DNA of 64,000 bases from Leptospira levettii (GTDB lineage: Bacteria; Spirochaetota; Leptospiria; Leptospirales; Leptospiraceae), in the NCBI RefSeq assembly GCF_002812085.1, contig NZ_NPDM01000003.1:64501-128500 (forward strand), given 5' to 3'. A model generated the notes under the pieces. The model ran no database searches. It saw only the letters and a list, made by a program, of their open reading frames with translations, and was not told the origin of the DNA. Positions within the stretch are counted from its first letter, which is position 1. Every line of letters begins with the position of its first letter. A program made the position numbers and the translations under genes. Of this stretch, positions 54,001 to 61,841 are shown piece by piece.

Positions 54001-54280
54001 TACTGGCTCTGATTTTTTCGAAGAGGTCTCTTGATTCGGCACTTAAAGATTGGATGTCTTCTGCGACTTTTCGTGATTGTTTGACAAGGATGTCCAAATC
54101 GATCCCGGCATCTTTAACCATTTGGATTTTTTGTAAGGCAACACCTTGCATTTCTTCTGTGAGTTTGGAGGCATACCTCTTTAATTGGGACAGTTTGGTA
54201 TTGGATTTGTCCAAACGACGGAGTCCGATGGTCACGGCTACACTCGCCAAAAAAGGCAATAAAAAGACTTCTAATCCCAT
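51050..54280 (-). CDS. Giant coiled-coil protein with N-terminal membrane helix
   Basis: 1076 residues. An N-terminal hydrophobic helix (MGLEVFLLPFLASVAVTIGL) anchors it. The rest is almost entirely heptad-repeat coiled coil, rich in Glu, Lys, Leu, Ser and Asp, with a short globular C-terminus (ATIQSLHDNYQWSSEAISEKLNIEKSLVDTILGV) that looks like a helix-turn-helix-type unit. It fits the long coiled-coil proteins found in spirochaetes (sometimes called SpiroCoCo). A cytoskeletal or scaffold role in the cell body is plausible. It is the first gene of the unit with the histone and map. Confidence 0.8.
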   Translation of the reverse strand: MGLEVFLLPFLASVAVTIGLRRLDKSNTKLSQLKRYASKLTEEMQGVALQKIQMVKDAGIDLDILVKQSRKVAEDIQSLSAESRDLFEKIRASKDYLSSLSGEMEQIQDLSNQVRREKQYMEEGLSQINTHKRELREVSEDMEALHNESISMLDTFQNKLNLRSDEILQSVAQKMVELESLLETKSDFLDNSLSKIAETAREKLLTHADVMVNETAGRLDHARKEMDLLLESMKYAQGDLDVRLTKFEDTSSLLSDKVDKFDERLEEKYQRATSKVEEKVSLLEKKIQERFESIVDQVSNTKDSFMKGLSQETDAIKREIEDLSLETLSKRDDIINETRRQADGINQTIIQFQEKYLEAENKLLRQADIRKQELIREIEAFSEEFHRISEELREEANTLKKSALQELKEFDRELETVRSGQEMVIKTSLFDLKKELEERMHSDFKIQKHEMESDLSSIQSQVRELNETITTQTKDVDEYVEELKSALRESAHEILETAEEKAKESEEIVTEKIRIANANLEQFVSKWEEELGKIREDQNYSIEKLQDRLKEIHVEGADLLGEFQNQFQKAKANLETVAETKTKESISRLEDEAKLARSEVERILKHLEESGESFFNLQEEKMDRLNETIDSKISHQLTKLLDKGNVQLGQLEEKISSHLSTVRRNLEESIKRSKDESKKQIETYQRDYEKSFKEIAKESQDFLKDSLNRFHDLKFEIQNGLESLNETKEETLSGFQNELESLKEEILTLSSELETVKEHSDLFASAKQIADESNKAVEEISEALRSLEKGKPDLELVQSAISEFSEMRSQIANELESLKEAQFQTEDIDKQIQILASNLVHVSETMEGFEQSLTEITSIESRVSNLTKEQIKIESFLSSLQESQDSVFHLVENLEGQKHNARELQARLDILDREIDVVEAREKELTETIRQAENRTSFLVEREAQIDSVERKFDKIEELLGDLSDRHRQILTLQKRLEDLKESTKDTKDDLESLLGEADETFEKLSQFLDIVQGAMQNPSASPKMDRKNSGNPLVERKRATIQSLHDNYQWSSEAISEKLNIEKSLVDTILGVRKK

Positions 54281-54363
54281 TTTCTCAAAGATCCAATAAT
54301 AGTATTATGTCGCATGAAGATGGTTGAAGGAAACCAGTCTCGGATTTTTTTCGCAAGCCTTTT

Positions 54364-54999
54364 TTAATTTAGGGAGAATTCGCTGATTTGGCGCCAAAAA
54401 CGGGCGAAAATTTTCGCTTCTTCTGCTTCCAATTGCGCAAGCCTTTCGGAAGCATTTGGGTCCAAACGGTACATTTCCGCACTCATTTCGGACAAATGGC
54501 CTTCTTCTTCTAGGATGAGGTTGGTTAGGCGGATGGGAGAACCATTCTGGTTCAAAATTTCATCGTACGCTGTGTAGATGACCATGGCTCTTTTTTCAAT
54601 CACGGTTGTGGTGTACAAGTAGGCAAGGTAGGTGAAGGTTTTTTCCTCTAGGAAAACTTTCCTAAGATTCCTACGGACAAGGGTGTCTAGTTTTGCGAAA
54701 TAAATTCTTGCGGCCGTCCCTCGAACCAAAGAGGAGTTTTGGTACCCAGACCGAAACTCAGGTTGGATGGTCCTTGCCGCTTTTTTGAAAAAAAGGGCAT
54801 GCCTTGCTTCTTCTGTGGCATGGCGTAGAATCATTTCAGAGGTATCTTCACTCGATTGTGTGAGTAGGATTTTGCGGGATCCAATGTGTTCGAGAAGGGA
54901 AAGTGTGTTTAGCCAAAGAGCATGGTTTGTTTCATTCTGGATGATGGCTTGTAAAACATGTGGGATCGAATCGTTTTTTGTCTCTGTCACTTGGCCCAT
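54364..54999 (-). CDS. Ferritin-like diiron protein
   Basis: About 211 residues from the ATG at 54999. The frame is open further upstream (ATG at 55083 and to 55221), but that part overlaps the conserved end of the HATPase gene, so I prefer the start after its stop. Four-helix bundle motifs: IIQNETNHALWLNTL (Glu-x-x-His), ILRHATEEARHALFFKKA (Glu-Glu-x-x-His), VIEKRAMVIYTAYDEIL and LILEEEGHLSEMS (Glu-Glu-x-x-His). These give the metal ligands of ferritin-like enzymes such as hydroxylases or desaturase-like proteins. It is the third gene after the acyltransferase and HATPase genes. Confidence 0.75.
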   Translation of the reverse strand: MGQVTETKNDSIPHVLQAIIQNETNHALWLNTLSLLEHIGSRKILLTQSSEDTSEMILRHATEEARHALFFKKAARTIQPEFRSGYQNSSLVRGTAARIYFAKLDTLVRRNLRKVFLEEKTFTYLAYLYTTTVIEKRAMVIYTAYDEILNQNGSPIRLTNLILEEEGHLSEMSAEMYRLDPNASERLAQLEAEEAKIFARFWRQISEFSLN

Positions 55000-55030
55000 A
55001 CATCCAAGTTGGAAAACCAGGGATTCTCTG

Positions 55031-55678
55031 CTAGCCTTTCTTGAGAGGAATCGTGAGTTGGGCGATGGTTTCGCCGTCTTCATGGTAGATGCGGAACTGG
55101 TCAGTGGGAAGTCCCTCCCCTTTGAGTAGGATGATACAAAGAGCAATCCCAATTCCTTCCCCTTCGGAATTATCACCCCTTTCGATATAGTATTCCATAA
55201 TGTCGTTGTAGTTTTGTGCATGCAGAAGGGAGTTCCTGATTTTTTGCATTTCCCCGCGCACTAACATTGAATTGTTGCGGATATCAAATTTAATTTGGGT
55301 GTCGTTATGTTCGATTTTGACATGGACATATAGATTTTTTTCGCGAGCGAGAGGCTCAAAACTATTCCCTCTTCCGGAAAGGATTAGGCTTTTATACATC
55401 CGAACACCTAATTCGTAGTCGGCGGGAGATTGGATATCAAGCAGGTTCTCTTGGAAAAATAATCGTTTAAAATTAGCTTTGAATCCATTGAGGATCAAAT
55501 CTTTGACAATGGTAAAAAGTATAGCAGATAGGTTTTCTATTTTGTATTGATTCGTTAATGAATCAAGTATTTGCACTAAATTTTCATCTAAATTTTTGGA
55601 AGCACCGAATGCCGAAAATTCCAAAGGACCAGGTGTTTTTAACCAGTCCTCAATTTGAGATGGCAACATTCGTTCCAT
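55031..55678 (-). CDS. HATPase-domain protein without a kinase phospho-histidine region
   Basis: 215 residues. The HATPase fold is shown by LILNGFKANFKRLFF (N box, Asn64), IKFDIRNNSMLV (Asp132 to Asn135) and EGEGIGIALCIILLKGEG (G box). The N-terminal 50 residues are short and lack a dimerisation-phospho-histidine box. It could be an anti-sigma kinase (RsbW-like) or a kinase fragment that acts in trans. Its ATG shares a base with the acyltransferase stop (TAATG), so the two are coupled. Confidence 0.75.
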   Translation of the reverse strand: MERMLPSQIEDWLKTPGPLEFSAFGASKNLDENLVQILDSLTNQYKIENLSAILFTIVKDLILNGFKANFKRLFFQENLLDIQSPADYELGVRMYKSLILSGRGNSFEPLAREKNLYVHVKIEHNDTQIKFDIRNNSMLVRGEMQKIRNSLLHAQNYNDIMEYYIERGDNSEGEGIGIALCIILLKGEGLPTDQFRIYHEDGETIAQLTIPLKKG

Positions 55679-56934
55679 TAAAAAATATACTGACTCGGGA
55701 AAAGTGGATTTGATTTGGACTTTTCATCTACTAACATAGATTGTAACTCATCTCTTAGACGTTCCGTAATCGTGTCTATCGTTTTCTTTTTGTCTTCCTT
55801 ATAAGAACCAAGATAGTCATTGATCTTAAATGGTTTTCCTAGCCTAACGACTGCTTTGTGAGGTCTGGATTTGGTTTCACCCAAAATTTCATTTTCATAA
55901 CGGTATAAAAATTCATACAAACGTTCTGGGCTCGGTAATTCTTTGATATAAGAAGTTTGTATGGAGATAAAATCATAAGCTTTTGTGGCGGCATTTCTTG
56001 CCCACCTTGCCATTTCCAAACTAGGGAGTTCTCCATTGGGGTCAGGCATCCCTACAGATACCATTTCGAGTACACTTAGTATCTTTCTAAGTTTTTCGAT
56101 CGCATTGGCATCTCCGTCCCATTTTGGGATGTTTGCTTTTCTTGCGATATTATCTAACATAGCATGTCTCATCCGACCCAATCGGTAATCAAAATCATCG
56201 ACCTTACTTTCCTCTACCGGGACACCATATTCTTTTTCTTCCCGTTCCATCATTCGTTTTCCCACTGATAAAAAACGATGGACAATGTCTTTTCCCGATT
56301 TGGAAATTCCGAGTTTTTCTTCCATTCTTGTCAAACTTTGGTCGATGTCTCGTTGCATGGTTTGGATCGAACTCGTCATCCTATATTTGATGAAAGTAGG
56401 AAGGACCCAGATAGTAGCATTTGGATCGTTTCTCAGTGCGTCTTCTAAACCCCAAATCCCGAGTTGTGCCACTCCTGGTTGGAAGGGGAGTAAGGTATCA
56501 TTCATTCCACTGGTAGGTTCCCCCTCGGGGAAAAGTGCCAATTTGCCTGCATTGTTTGCGAGGATGGATCTTGAAGCTTTTAAGGATTCACGGTCAGGTG
56601 CACCAGCTAACACGGAGTAGGCTCCAATTGACTGTATAAAATCACCAACAAACCCATACCCCCATTCGAATACCTCCCTTGCTGCCATATAATGAAAACG
56701 AGAACCCATAATGTTTGCAACATGGAAGGCCACACCTGGTTCTTTGGTTGTGGGGTGGTTGGAAATGTAAACCAAACGTTCCTTTTGTAAGGATTTTAAA
56801 GTTTTTATGTCATTTTCAGAGATTTCAATCGAATCGATATTGTGAACCAATTTGTTCAGTAGAGGTAGTGTCAGATCGGTAAACCAAAGAGCAGGGAGAT
56901 TGAACTTTGCAGGAATGAAGGATTTGATTGACAT
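55678..56934 (-). CDS. Lysophospholipid/glycerol acyltransferase-like protein
   Basis: 418 residues. The acyltransferase blocks are recognisable: YISNHPTTKEP (His60 to Glu65), LAGAPDRESLKASRSIL, LALFPEGEPTSG (FPEG with Glu137), and ATIWVLPTFIKYRM. The usual first block is His-x4-Asp; here it is His-x4-Glu. A C-terminal 200 residues with long helices is extra compared with PlsC. It should acylate a glycerolipid or related acceptor at the inner membrane. First gene of the unit with the HATPase and ferritin-like proteins. Confidence 0.82.
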   Translation of the reverse strand: MSIKSFIPAKFNLPALWFTDLTLPLLNKLVHNIDSIEISENDIKTLKSLQKERLVYISNHPTTKEPGVAFHVANIMGSRFHYMAAREVFEWGYGFVGDFIQSIGAYSVLAGAPDRESLKASRSILANNAGKLALFPEGEPTSGMNDTLLPFQPGVAQLGIWGLEDALRNDPNATIWVLPTFIKYRMTSSIQTMQRDIDQSLTRMEEKLGISKSGKDIVHRFLSVGKRMMEREEKEYGVPVEESKVDDFDYRLGRMRHAMLDNIARKANIPKWDGDANAIEKLRKILSVLEMVSVGMPDPNGELPSLEMARWARNAATKAYDFISIQTSYIKELPSPERLYEFLYRYENEILGETKSRPHKAVVRLGKPFKINDYLGSYKEDKKKTIDTITERLRDELQSMLVDEKSKSNPLFPSQYIF

Positions 56935-56981
56935 AGGACGAATGCTGACAGCTTAATCAAAGGAAGCAAGTACGATTTAAC

Positions 56982-57743
56982 ATGGCACTTATAGAAGAAC
57001 TCAACCAACAAGGCAATTTTCTCTTCCGATGGCGCTCCTACATTCCAGGAGTCATTTTGTTCCTTTCCTTACTGTATCTACCGTATGTTCCTTATTTCCA
57101 AGGGAATTATATGTCCAATTTGTATTGGTTAACTGCTGCATTTGTAGTTAGTTTAGCAGGTCTTTTCGTAAGATGTTTTACCATTGGTTACACTCCCAAA
57201 AATACATCTGGTCGAAATACAAAACAACAAGTTGCAGATGTCGTCAACCAATCAGGGATTTACTCTCTTGTGAGACATCCCCTTTATGTGGGAAACTTTT
57301 TACTGTATTTGGGGCCTGTGCTTATCTTACGGGACTTTGCGTTTGCATTGGTTTACATCATGTTCTTTTACCTATATTACGAAAGGATTATCTTTGCTGA
57401 AGAATATTTCCTTCGTGGTAAATTCAAAGATGCTTATTTAAAATGGGCAGACAAAACTCCCGCATTTATCCCTCGTTTGTCGGGTTATGTAAAACCGAAT
57501 TTGGATTTTTCATTTCGTAATATTTGGAAACGAGAATACCCAAGTTTGTTTGGAATCATCGTTGTATTTACAGTGTTTGACCTAATCCAGATTTATTTCC
57601 AAGAACCAAACTTACGAGCAGTTGACATGGTTGGAATCTGGAAACCATTTCACACTTGGTTTTTTGGGTTTGGACTTGTGTTTTATGTTGTTACACGTCT
57701 CATCGTAAAGACCACCAAACTTTTAGAAGTCGAAGGACGTTAG
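56982..57743 (+). CDS. ICMT/PEMT-family membrane methyltransferase-like protein
   Basis: 253 residues with about six membrane segments. The family core is LVRHPLYVGNFLLYLGPVLIL and YYERIIFAEEYFLRGKFKDAYLKWADKTPAFIP, the HPxYxG...E-E-x-x-L pattern that binds SAM in isoprenylcysteine and phospholipid methyltransferases. An extra pair of helices follows at the C-terminus. The substrate may be a lipid or small thiol. It is divergent from the acyltransferase, which suggests a lipid setting. Confidence 0.82.
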   Translation: MALIEELNQQGNFLFRWRSYIPGVILFLSLLYLPYVPYFQGNYMSNLYWLTAAFVVSLAGLFVRCFTIGYTPKNTSGRNTKQQVADVVNQSGIYSLVRHPLYVGNFLLYLGPVLILRDFAFALVYIMFFYLYYERIIFAEEYFLRGKFKDAYLKWADKTPAFIPRLSGYVKPNLDFSFRNIWKREYPSLFGIIVVFTVFDLIQIYFQEPNLRAVDMVGIWKPFHTWFFGFGLVFYVVTRLIVKTTKLLEVEGR

Positions 57744-57749
57744 ATTTTA

Positions 57750-58004
57750 ATGAGCCGTTTGTCCAATGGATGGAAAGTTCCTGAGTCTTTAGAAGACAAA
57801 AAGGAACTTTTGGAATCCTACCAAAAAACAGTAGAAAGTATGGAAGCTGAAAATCCACTGACCATCTTTCGGGAACATATGGACAACGGCTTACTTTTCA
57901 AAGCTGGTTTACAAGATGCGATGAACCAACTCACCACATTTGCAAATCTCTACATGAGTATCATCGAACTAAAAGAAGAAATCAAAAAACAAACTAAAGT
58001 TTGA
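57750..58004 (+). CDS. Small helical hypothetical protein
   Basis: 84 residues, cytoplasmic, helical and charged (SLEDKKELLESYQKTVESMEAENP, MDNGLLFKAGLQDAMNQLTTFANLYMSIIELKEEIKKQ). No family known. It starts 6 bases after the methyltransferase stop and is probably cotranscribed. Confidence 0.65.
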   Translation: MSRLSNGWKVPESLEDKKELLESYQKTVESMEAENPLTIFREHMDNGLLFKAGLQDAMNQLTTFANLYMSIIELKEEIKKQTKV

Positions 58005-58033
58005 TGGTGGTAAAACAGTCACAAAGTTAAGAC

Positions 58034-58888
58034 ATGGACATTTTATCCCTTTATGAAGGTAATACCTATCAGGGTTCCCTATCTAACGAATCAAAATCTT
58101 TTTTAAACCCCATTCACAACTACATCAAAGAAGAATTTTCAAATGGTATTCCAACCTTAGTCAGTTCAGAAATTTCATATCCTGAATTACAATCTTCTAT
58201 GGCAAAAATACGTTCCAGGATTTACGAGAATGTTTCAATCAAAGGGTTTTTGTTCCCCATTTTAGAAGAATGGAAAGTGGATACAAATGATGTTTATGTG
58301 GATTTATTTCGACTCCGTTGTGTTCCCAATGGATTTCATACCTTAGAAGGTGCAAAGTCTGTTCAGTACATCCACCGTGACCCATGGTATGCTAATCCCC
58401 AAAACCAAATTAACCTTTGGATACCAATCACAAAAGTGGAGTTAGGTTCCGGATTTTCCTTATATCCATCTTATTTTGGAAAACCCATTCAAAATAATTC
58501 GTCTTTGTTTGAGTATGAACACTGGAAAAAAACGGGTGGTTTCCAAACGAGTATGACTCACCCGCGTATTAGCGAAAAAGTTTTTCCAAAACCTTCACTG
58601 GAAGTAAAAGATCCAAACCCACTTTCTGTATATGGTGATTTTGGAGATTATTTTATCTTCGCATCACACCACTTACACGGAACAAATGATAATACACAAG
58701 GGTGTTCTCGATTTAGTTTGGAAGTACGGCTTGTCATTGGTGAACATACGAAAGCTCATATAGGACCAAAAAACGTGGATAATCAATCCCAAGGTACCAC
58801 ACTGTACGAAATGAAACACCTAATGTCTGGTGGTATTTTACCTACTGAGATCATTCAATCTTACGTAAAAGGATCTGCTCTTTTGTGA
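58034..58888 (+). CDS. Phytanoyl-CoA dioxygenase-like 2OG-Fe(II) oxygenase
   Basis: 284 residues. A jelly-roll 2-oxoglutarate oxygenase is suggested by the metal triad His114-x-Asp116 in QYIHRDPWYA and a distal His in ASHHLHGTNDN (212-215), followed by Arg226 in CSRFSLEVRLV for 2-oxoglutarate. LWIPITKVELGSGFSLYPSYFG between them is typical of the phytanoyl-CoA type. The substrate is unknown. Its 3' end overlaps the end of the convergent NadR-like gene by 38 bases. Confidence 0.75.
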   Translation: MDILSLYEGNTYQGSLSNESKSFLNPIHNYIKEEFSNGIPTLVSSEISYPELQSSMAKIRSRIYENVSIKGFLFPILEEWKVDTNDVYVDLFRLRCVPNGFHTLEGAKSVQYIHRDPWYANPQNQINLWIPITKVELGSGFSLYPSYFGKPIQNNSSLFEYEHWKKTGGFQTSMTHPRISEKVFPKPSLEVKDPNPLSVYGDFGDYFIFASHHLHGTNDNTQGCSRFSLEVRLVIGEHTKAHIGPKNVDNQSQGTTLYEMKHLMSGGILPTEIIQSYVKGSALL

Positions 58889-59879
58889 ATGAAAAGGGAT
58901 TGATAGGTTGCTCTTTGATTTGGTTCACATAATGTATTGCGAGTTTTTCTCTTTCTAAATAATTTCCTTTCACCAAAAAATAATCTCTTTTTGCCTCTTC
59001 CATCGCATTTAAAAATTTTGTTTTCATCTCCTCTCTTTCATCACCTAAGTCCCGTAATTTGTCCCTTTCCCAAGGGATGTCGATGTCTAAAAAAAGAGAA
59101 CCATCGTATTTTAAACCAAGCGCTCGTTCGGTGAGCCAAGGGATTTCTGACCCGTAATACCGTTCCAAATATACTTTTGTCGTAAGTAAATCCGTATCTA
59201 AAAATAAGAGTCCGTTTGAGGATTTGGTTGTTTCCACCTCTGATACTAAATGTCCTTTTGCGATAGGTAAAAAATCAGATTCTTCCATTGGGCTTGGTTT
59301 CTTCTCTAGATACTCTCTTGCAAATTCAGGGACCCAATTGGTTTGGAACCATTCTGCTAGTTTTTTGGAAAGTGTCGTTTTCCCCACCGATTCACTCCCC
59401 GTGAGTACAATTTTTTTTACAAAATAAGGTCTGATCGGTTCTGGAATGTATTCCCAATACTTCAGTGGGGATTCACGGATTTTTGTTGCTGAAATAGGGA
59501 TTACGTTTCTATCGATATCGATGGGAGAGTGTTTGCACCCAAGAACAGATGCTAGGGGGTCTCCATAGTTTTCAGACGTAAAGAGGGAATGGATCGGGTA
59601 AGGGGAATGGGACTCAATGGTTCGTTTCCAAATTTGCCAAAAATGAGCATGGTCTTCTGGAAACTGTGGATTTTCATCCTTTACCCAAATAACATTTATG
59701 TTTTGATTCGGTAGGAGTTCTTTCATCCATTCAAATCGAAGTTCACCGGGAATGATTTCCTTCTCCAGGGAACAAACAAGGACTGTCAGTACATCACAGT
59801 GTTTTTTTGCTTCCTGAACCAAATGCAAATGACCTTTGTGTGGGGGATAAAACTTACCGAGGATGAGCCCATGATTCAT
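58851..59879 (-). CDS. NadR-like NMN adenylyltransferase / ribosylnicotinamide kinase
   Basis: 342 residues with two domains. The N-terminal nucleotidyltransferase has LGKFYPPHKGHLHL (His14-x-Gly-His17) and the ISATKIRESP motif (129-138). The C-terminal kinase begins with Walker A LTGSESVGKTTLSKKLAEWF (from about 160). This is the arrangement of NadR without the DNA-binding part. It should make NAD from nicotinamide riboside via NMN, or use a related pyridine/nucleotide. It is the last gene of the right-edge operon; its ATG overlaps the preceding stop by 4 bases. Confidence 0.85.
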   Translation of the reverse strand: MNHGLILGKFYPPHKGHLHLVQEAKKHCDVLTVLVCSLEKEIIPGELRFEWMKELLPNQNINVIWVKDENPQFPEDHAHFWQIWKRTIESHSPYPIHSLFTSENYGDPLASVLGCKHSPIDIDRNVIPISATKIRESPLKYWEYIPEPIRPYFVKKIVLTGSESVGKTTLSKKLAEWFQTNWVPEFAREYLEKKPSPMEESDFLPIAKGHLVSEVETTKSSNGLLFLDTDLLTTKVYLERYYGSEIPWLTERALGLKYDGSLFLDIDIPWERDKLRDLGDEREEMKTKFLNAMEEAKRDYFLVKGNYLEREKLAIHYVNQIKEQPINPFSFTKEQILLRKIE

Positions 59880-61297
59880 GATTTTGATTCCTTTTGGGAA
59901 AGATAGGAATTGATAAAAACTATTTGTTTTTTTCCATCTAACGGAAAATTGGTGCTAATACAAACATGGGATCCTTCGCCAAAAAGGGATTCCAGTTCCT
60001 CTTTGATTTTTGTTTTTTCTTTTTCCAAACTGGATTCACTCATTTCGATTGTGTCAGAAAGTGATAACCTACATTCCCATCTAACTTCCGTGACTTGTTC
60101 CACTTGGAATTGGTAAATGAAAGGATTTTTTCTAAGAATCCTTGCGACATCAATTGGATTTACTGTTTCCCCGTTTGGTTTCTGGAAGTAGACAGGTTTT
60201 CTACCAGATAACAGGCGTAAACGAGGGAAATGGTCGCCACATTCACAAGTTCCGTATTGGATTTCTCCTTGGTCACCAGTCCTATACCTAAGGAGAGGTA
60301 AGTAAGGATTCCTTCCACCTGTAAGGACAATCTCACCTATATTGCCAGTGGGTAGTGGAGTAAATGTTTCATTGGAGATCACCTCTACATACAAATCATG
60401 TGGTAGAAGGTGCATCCATTCTGGATTTTTAGGGCAAGAATAAGCAATGGGACCGGTTTCATTCAGTGAATAAAAGTTGATGACGGGGCATTGGAAGTAT
60501 TCAGAAAGATTTTTTCGTAAAGCAGGTGTTAATTCTAAAGCAGTAGAATGAATGGCTTCTGGTTTGTATTTGATACCCATTTTCATTGTCGATTCAAAAG
60601 CATATGGGTCACCTGTTAAAATTTGTGGAGAAAATTCTATTAGAAAGTTTTGTAAATCAGAGGGATTTTTCCATGAATTGGGATGGATATTAATTTTTGC
60701 AAATTTGGCACCTCCCGCCAAACTATGGCAGGTGGCATATACAATTGTATTTTCTTGGTAACAAAGTTGAATCGCAAAGGTGGACTTTGGAGAATGGACG
60801 GGAGTTACTCCATACTTTTTTACACTGTATTCGATAAGAGGCACATAACATCCAATCGCCTTTGGATGGTTTGGTGCAAGGATTGGTTTTCCTGTCGTAC
60901 CAGAAGTGGGATTGATCACCATCTCATTTAAGTTTGTATCGTTTGGGATGATGTCTGTGATTTTTGATTGTAAGTCATCACGACTTGTAAAAGGAATGGA
61001 CTCAAAGTTTTGTTTCCAATGGATCCCTTCCAATTGATTTCTAAAAAATGTAGATGTACTTTGGTAGGTTTCAATAAAGGATAATATCGATTCCTTTGTT
61101 TGATAAAGAGAATGTTCTTTCGCAAACTCTAAATCTTTTTGGAAACACTTTACAAACTGAAATTCCTCTTCGCCAATTCGATCCCCGATGTTTGCGTTCC
61201 ATTGGGGAGCAAAATGTGACTCGAACATTTTTTGGATTTCGAGATTCCATTCCTCTCGTAAAAGTGGTGTTCTTTTTGAATCCAAAACTTTATTCAC
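59876..61297 (-). CDS. PaaK-like adenylate-forming enzyme
   Basis: 473 residues. The ATP motif NPTSGTTGKPILAPNH (from 129), the later NETGPIAYSCPK and RYRTGDQGEIQYG place it with phenylacetate-CoA ligase and coenzyme F390 synthetase relatives. A CECGDHFPRLRLLSGRK loop follows and could bind zinc. It should activate a carboxylic acid as the AMP ester and may load CoA or another thiol. The acid is unknown. It overlaps both neighbours (8 and 4 bases), so it belongs to the same operon as the VWA and NadR-like proteins. Confidence 0.8.
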   Translation of the reverse strand: MNKVLDSKRTPLLREEWNLEIQKMFESHFAPQWNANIGDRIGEEEFQFVKCFQKDLEFAKEHSLYQTKESILSFIETYQSTSTFFRNQLEGIHWKQNFESIPFTSRDDLQSKITDIIPNDTNLNEMVINPTSGTTGKPILAPNHPKAIGCYVPLIEYSVKKYGVTPVHSPKSTFAIQLCYQENTIVYATCHSLAGGAKFAKINIHPNSWKNPSDLQNFLIEFSPQILTGDPYAFESTMKMGIKYKPEAIHSTALELTPALRKNLSEYFQCPVINFYSLNETGPIAYSCPKNPEWMHLLPHDLYVEVISNETFTPLPTGNIGEIVLTGGRNPYLPLLRYRTGDQGEIQYGTCECGDHFPRLRLLSGRKPVYFQKPNGETVNPIDVARILRKNPFIYQFQVEQVTEVRWECRLSLSDTIEMSESSLEKEKTKIKEELESLFGEGSHVCISTNFPLDGKKQIVFINSYLSQKESKS

Positions 61298-61841
61298 GGT
61301 TGTACTTAGAGGCAGCTTCTTCCTCTTCTTTTTGCCTTAATTGCCTTAAGATTTCTTTGGCTCTTTCTTGGGCTTTTTTGGTTTCCTCCAAAATTCGAAC
61401 TCTCTCTCTTGAATCGATGGAACGATACCGATCCGTAAAGTATTCCTTTGTTTCATTTGCAGGCAGAATCTGAATCGCATCAAATAAACTTCTGATGAGT
61501 TCTTCTGCTCGTTCAGCATCGGTTGTCCAAGAATTATAGTCTGGAACTAGTTCACATAATTTAGGTAAGGTGTTTGAGAGGTATTCGTAAAAAGATTGTA
61601 ACGCAAATTCAGGGATTTGCGATTCTTTATCATACAATACATTGGCCAAAATGATATGAATTGCCTTGAGATTGAGGTTGGTTATGGCATCAAATGATTT
61701 TGGAAACGGGAACAACTTCCCTTGGTTTGTGCGAGAAAAAAATACATCAAACCATATAGCATCTAACGATACTGAGGACAAGTCCACTTGGTGAAAGGGA
61801 GTATTGAGTATTTGTTTAATGTAATGTCTGATTTCTAACAT
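61290..61841 (-). CDS. Helical protein of the right-edge operon
   Basis: 183 residues, cytoplasmic. The N-terminal part is LEIRHYIKQILNTPFHQVDLSSVSLDAIWFDVFFSRTNQG and the end is a charged coil (ERVRILEETKKAQERAKEILRQLRQKEEEEAASKY). No family known. It overlaps the VWA gene by 26 bases and the ligase gene by 8. Confidence 0.65.
   Translation of the reverse strand: MLEIRHYIKQILNTPFHQVDLSSVSLDAIWFDVFFSRTNQGKLFPFPKSFDAITNLNLKAIHIILANVLYDKESQIPEFALQSFYEYLSNTLPKLCELVPDYNSWTTDAERAEELIRSLFDAIQILPANETKEYFTDRYRSIDSRERVRILEETKKAQERAKEILRQLRQKEEEEAASKYNRE

Noticed and set aside
55000..55221. N-terminal extension of the ferritin-like protein
   Set aside because: It overlaps the conserved G-box end of the HATPase gene in another frame and has no helix-bundle character.
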